Below, one piece after another: positions 41,849 to 44,647 of a DNA stretch of 44,647 nucleotides. Origin of the DNA: Microcaldota archaeon (GTDB taxonomy: Archaea; Micrarchaeota; Micrarchaeia; Micrarchaeales; Micrarchaeaceae); contig JAJYYB010000015.1 in the NCBI GenBank assembly GCA_021801355.1, forward strand, positions 1-44,647, read 5' to 3'. Numbering within the stretch: position 1 is the stretch's first letter; each line of letters opens with the position of its first letter. The position numbers and the translations under genes are program-made. A model generated the notes under the pieces. The model worked only from the letters and a program-made list of their open reading frames with translations. It made no database searches and was not told the origin of the DNA.

Positions 41849-42414
41849 CTCATTCTGGGCTTAAAAGCGGAGCGAGGATATTGGCGTTAGCGTCCGGGCC
41901 GCTAAACAGAAATAGAAGCAAAACGCTACTGGTTGGAGTTGTAGGCAGGGATAGCATCATAGAGGGCGTCCTCTCATCGTGGGTAGGCATTGACGGGGAA
42001 GATGGATTGCGCAGCATAGAGGCGATGCTGAAAAAATCTAGATTCAATGACGGGGTGCGATTGATTTCGCTCAACGGCATAGCAATAGCTGGGCTTAACA
42101 TCGTAGCCCCAAAAAAGCTGGAGAAGGATTTGAATGTCAAGGTAGCGCTCATTACGCGGAACAGACCTAACAGAAGCAGGCTTATAGCGGCGCTCCGATC
42201 ATTTTCAGAGAGGGAAGGTGTAAATTTCGATGATAGGATACGCGTAGTAGAGAGGGATACATTGAAGGCAAAATTGATAAATGGGCTGTATGTACAGGCT
42301 GATGAAACTGTCATGGCAAAAAATGATATGCTTAAATCGGCTTACACTCTGCTCCGCATTGCGCACCTCATCGCTAGCGGCATCAGCAGGGGCGAATCCA
42401 GTGGCAGGGTATGA
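41845..42414 (+). CDS. DUF99 family protein (endonuclease dU-like)
   Basis: A 189-aa protein matching DUF99: LKSGARILALASGPL, LVGVVGRDSIIEGVLSSWVG, VDG-like GIDGEDGLRSIEAMLKKSRF, and RLISLNGIAIAGLNIV. Some DUF99 members are deoxyuridine endonucleases, resembling endonuclease V, but the usual acidic catalytic Asp after GI(D)DGPF is Ser/Gly here (LASGPLNRN), so activity is uncertain. It is the last gene of the csl4-rpoL operon. The rRNA promoter follows. Confidence 0.75.
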   Translation: MTHSGLKSGARILALASGPLNRNRSKTLLVGVVGRDSIIEGVLSSWVGIDGEDGLRSIEAMLKKSRFNDGVRLISLNGIAIAGLNIVAPKKLEKDLNVKVALITRNRPNRSRLIAALRSFSEREGVNFDDRIRVVERDTLKAKLINGLYVQADETVMAKNDMLKSAYTLLRIAHLIASGISRGESSGRV

Positions 42415-42483
42415 TCAATACGCACTAAAAACGTCAGGAAACTGTGTTTGATGGCACTTTTTTTTACCAGAGGCGAGCCAATA

Positions 42484-42495
42484 AAGTATATATAT
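42484..42495 (+). promoter_or_regulatory. TATA box of the 16S rRNA gene
   Basis: AAGTATATATAT lies about 85-95 nt before the processing stem and 150 nt before the mature 16S. It is the strongest TATA-like element in the 230-nt gap after DUF99. T-rich sequence (CTTTTTTGTTG) follows. Confidence 0.5.
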
Positions 42496-42578
42496 GTTAA
42501 TGTAAGAACTCTTAATTACCTTTTTTGTTGTCTTTGTTGTTTAGTTAGAGTTTTAAGTGAAAATTCCTGCTTGGAATT

Positions 42579-42615
42579 GGATGTAGTCTTGAGGCATGCA
42601 TAGAGGAAAATCGCA
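42579..42615 (+). other. 5' half of the 16S processing stem (with bulge)
   Basis: GGATGTAGTCTTGAGGC, then ATGCA, then a 3-nt bulge TAG, then AGGAAAATCGCA. It pairs with 44154-44190: 17 bp (one G-U), 5 bp and 12 bp, with 3-nt bulges TAG here and AAA on the other side. This is a bulge-helix-bulge of the kind cut by the splicing endonuclease to release pre-16S. Confidence 0.85.
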
Positions 42616-42644
42616 CAATTGCTTAAAAAAATCATACGACTGTG

Positions 42645-44130
42645 ACTCCAGTCGATGCTGCTGGAGGACACTGCTATCAGATTTCGACAGCCATGCAAGT
42701 TAGCTCAACGGCTTCGTTGGGCGGCGTACGGCTCAGTAACACGTAGTCAATCTACCGTAAAGAGGCGGATACCCTCGGGAAACTGAGGTTAATACACCAT
42801 AGGATAGGACATCTGGAAGGAGTTCTAACTTAAAGGTGCGCGAATTGCAGCGTAACTGCTTTACGATGAGACTGCGGCGGATCAGGCAGATGGCGGGGTA
42901 ATGGCCCACCATACCGATAACCCGTAGGGGCTGTGAGAGCAGAAGCCCCGAGAAGGGCACTGAGACAAGGGCCCTAGCGCTACGGCGTGCAGCAGGCGCG
43001 CAAACTCCACAATGCGCATACGCGTGATGGGGGGAATCTGAGCGGTTCACTTCGGTGAACCTTTTGCCAAGTCCAGTCAGCTTGGCGAATAAGTGCTGGG
43101 CAAGACCGGTGGCAGCCGCCACGGTAATACCGGCAGCACAAGTGGTGTCCACGATTATTTGGCTTAAAGCGCTCGTAGCTGGCCGATACCGTCTCATGTG
43201 AAATATTGGCGCTCAACGTCAATGCGTGCATGAGATACCTATTGGCTAGGGAGTGGGTGAGGTAAGGGGTACTCATTGGGGAGGGGTAAAATCCTGTAAT
43301 CCTATGAGGACCAACGGTGGCGAAGGCGCCTTACCAGAACACATCCGACAGTGAGGAGCTAAGGCTAGGAGAACAAATCGGATTAGATACCCGAGTAGCC
43401 CTAGCAGTAAATTATGTAGACTCTGGTGTTGCAAATGTCTAGAACGTTTGCAGTACCGTAGCGAAAGTGTTAAGTCTACCGCCTGGGGAGTACGGCCGCA
43501 AGGTTGAAACTTAAAGCAATTGGCGGGGGAGCACCACAAGGGGTGGATGCTGCGGTTTAATTGAATTCAACGTCGGAAACATTACCAGGAGCGACGGCAG
43601 GATGAAGGCCAGACTAAAGATCTTGCCTGACGAGCCGAGAGGTAGTACATGGCGATCGTCAGCTCGTGGTGTGAACTGTCCGGTTAAGTCCGGTAACGAG
43701 CGAGACCTTCGCTAATAGTTGCAACTTGGTTAGAGATAACCAGGGCACTCTATTAGGACCGCCTCTGTTTAAAGAGGAGGAAGGAGAGGGCAACGGTACG
43801 TCAGTATGCTCTGAATCTCCTGGGCTACACGCGGCATACAAAGGTTGGCACAATGAGATGCAATACCGAAAGGTAGAGCCAATCCCCTAAAACCAACCTA
43901 GGTTCGGATTGAGGGTTGAAACTCACCCTCATGAAGCTGGAATCCCTAGTAATCGCTTGTCATTATCGAGCGGTGAATCTGTCCCTGCTCCTTGCACACA
44001 CCGCCTGCCAAGTCACCCAAGTGGGGTCCTAGTGAGGCAGTGCCTTCGGGCACTTTCGAGTTAGGGTTCCGTGAGGAGGGCTAAGGCATAACAAGGTATC
44101 TGTAGGGGAACCTGCAGATAGATCACCTCG
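42645..44130 (+). rRNA. 16S ribosomal RNA
   Basis: Full-length archaeal-type 16S of about 1486 nt, from ACTCCAGTCGATGCTGCTGG to GATCACCTC. Conserved blocks include GGATTAGATACCC (43380), AATTGGCGGGGGAGCAC (43518), GGTTTAATTGAATTC and CTTGCACACACCGCC. The anti-Shine-Dalgarno end is CACCTCG. Ends are set by alignment by eye and may be off by a few bases. Several near-universal positions are changed, often as pairs: 18/917, 1404/1497, 1406/1495; also 518 and 527. No intron is seen. Confidence 0.95.
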
Positions 44131-44153
44131 AATATTTTAGTGTGCAGAGTCTA

Positions 44154-44190
44154 TGCGATTTTCCTTGCATAAAGCCTCAAGACTACGTCC
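44154..44190 (+). other. 3' half of the 16S processing stem (with bulge)
   Basis: TGCGATTTTCCT, TGCAT, bulge AAA, and GCCTCAAGACTACGTCC, complementary to 42579-42615. Predicted cuts lie after the second base of each bulge (42602/42603 and 44172/44173). A run TTTTT follows at 44191-44195 and may terminate transcription. Confidence 0.85.
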
Positions 44191-44221
44191 TTTTTCATCG
44201 ATTTGATGCATTGATAGCGCA

Positions 44222-44416
44222 TCATTTTCCTTGCAGCATGCTTATCCATGTATATATGAAATCGGTCAGCTGATTCTGTGTAGCGTTACCGTATAAGAAT
44301 ATCTCAAATGTATATTTTGATATTTGCCAAATCACATAACTTTTGGTTTCAAAAACTCCTCCTTGCCATACAATATATCCTGCCATCTCTATTGCCATAG
44401 TTTGCTTGAATGCCAC
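44222..44416 (-). CDS. Possible small protein, 64 aa
   Basis: A GTG-started frame reads MAFKQTMAIEMAGYIVWQGG and continues with YVIWQISKYTFEIFLYGN to a TGA at 44222. The aromatic and hydrophobic pattern looks protein-like, but it matches no family I know. ATG in frame at 44392 is an alternative start. It is convergent to 16S. It could be a remnant; confidence low. Confidence 0.35.
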   Translation of the reverse strand: MAFKQTMAIEMAGYIVWQGGVFETKSYVIWQISKYTFEIFLYGNATQNQLTDFIYTWISMLQGK

Positions 44417-44546
44417 CCAATATTTTACTATTTTGGGCCTGTAGAAATCCTCTCATAGAATTTTCGTCGATACATGGCTAGGTATGAAAAAGCGCAGAAA
44501 ATATGTCGTCGAGACAGTAACGCATTACAAAATCCATAGCAGAAAG

Positions 44547-44567
44547 CCCACGCACTTCAGTCGTGGG
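44547..44567. repeat. IS200/IS605-type end hairpin
   Basis: CCCACG-c-ACT-TC-AGT-CGTGGG forms a 9-bp stem with one bulged C, resembling the terminal hairpins of IS200/IS605 elements and the 33365-33384 hairpin in this window. The element itself, if any, lies past the window edge. Confidence 0.45.
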
Positions 44568-44647
44568 ATGAATGCGAATGCATATAAGTGTTGTTGGTGA
44601 AAGAATGATGTTGGTCTCGCATATGTCTGAAATACGTCCTGAAAAGG

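Noticed and set aside
42645-44130. Intron within 16S rRNA
   Set aside because: Conserved blocks appear in order with normal spacing, and total length (~1486) is normal.

Overview
The window is archaeal. It has a 16S rRNA of archaeal type, an archaeal spc-type ribosomal protein operon, and archaeal information-processing genes: PriS, Csl4, RpoL, Rnp1 (Rpp29), Pelota, Pth2, archaeal-type CCA enzyme and Trm1. It also has AglB-type oligosaccharyltransferase and pilin-like proteins with class III signal peptides. Strong divergence of the 16S core, the gene content and a tRNA intron at an unusual position point to a DPANN lineage, most likely Micrarchaeota (ARMAN-like). That placement is inference, not shown by a search. 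|| Layout. 1-9.2 kb: tRNA-Ala, cca, an AK6/Fap7-like kinase, DUF357-trm1, a C39-like protein, a tRNA-Leu with a T-loop intron, a GT4 glycosyltransferase, an alkaline-phosphatase-superfamily enzyme, a polyprenyl synthase and a tiny Cys-rich protein. 9.2-20.7 kb: Pelota, DedA, AglB, then two secreted membrane-anchored surface proteins, one of 1841 aa and one with kelch-like repeats. 20.7-21.9 kb: decayed IS5-type transposase and apparently non-coding DNA. 21.9-32.6 kb: KsgA, a pilin-like DUF2341 protein, tRNA-Thr, GNAT, a winged-helix regulator, MGMT, branched-chain aminotransferase, a GT-C glycosyltransferase, Pth2, PriS, DUF373 and a Gly-rich pilin-like protein. 32.6-33.6 kb: a dead IS200/IS605 element between two near-identical ~138-bp repeats with terminal inverted repeats. 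33.6-39.5 kb: rnp1-S17-L14-L24-S4e-L5-S14-S8-L6-L32e-L19e-L18-S5, tightly packed on the + strand. 39.6-42.4 kb: a small Cys protein, a DUF45 metalloprotease, then csl4-rpoL-DUF99. 42.6-44.1 kb: 16S rRNA enclosed by a long processing stem, with no 23S in the remaining ~0.5 kb. || How it fits together. Most of the window is translation and RNA maturation: tRNA 3' end formation, G26 methylation, 16S dimethylation and processing, RNase P, exosome, ribosome rescue and peptidyl-tRNA recycling. A second theme is the cell surface: lipid precursor synthesis, GT4 and GT-C glycosyltransferases, AglB, and Asn/Ser/Thr-rich surface proteins that are plausible glycosylation substrates. || Most notable: (i) a 15-nt intron inside the T-loop of tRNA-Leu(CAA) with a bulge-helix-bulge; (ii) paired substitutions at near-universal 16S core positions (decoding-site 1404-1497 and 1406-1495, central pseudoknot 18-917); (iii) loss of U55 in two of three tRNAs; (iv) the MITE-like repeat pair around a dead IS200 relic upstream of the truncated ribosomal operon.
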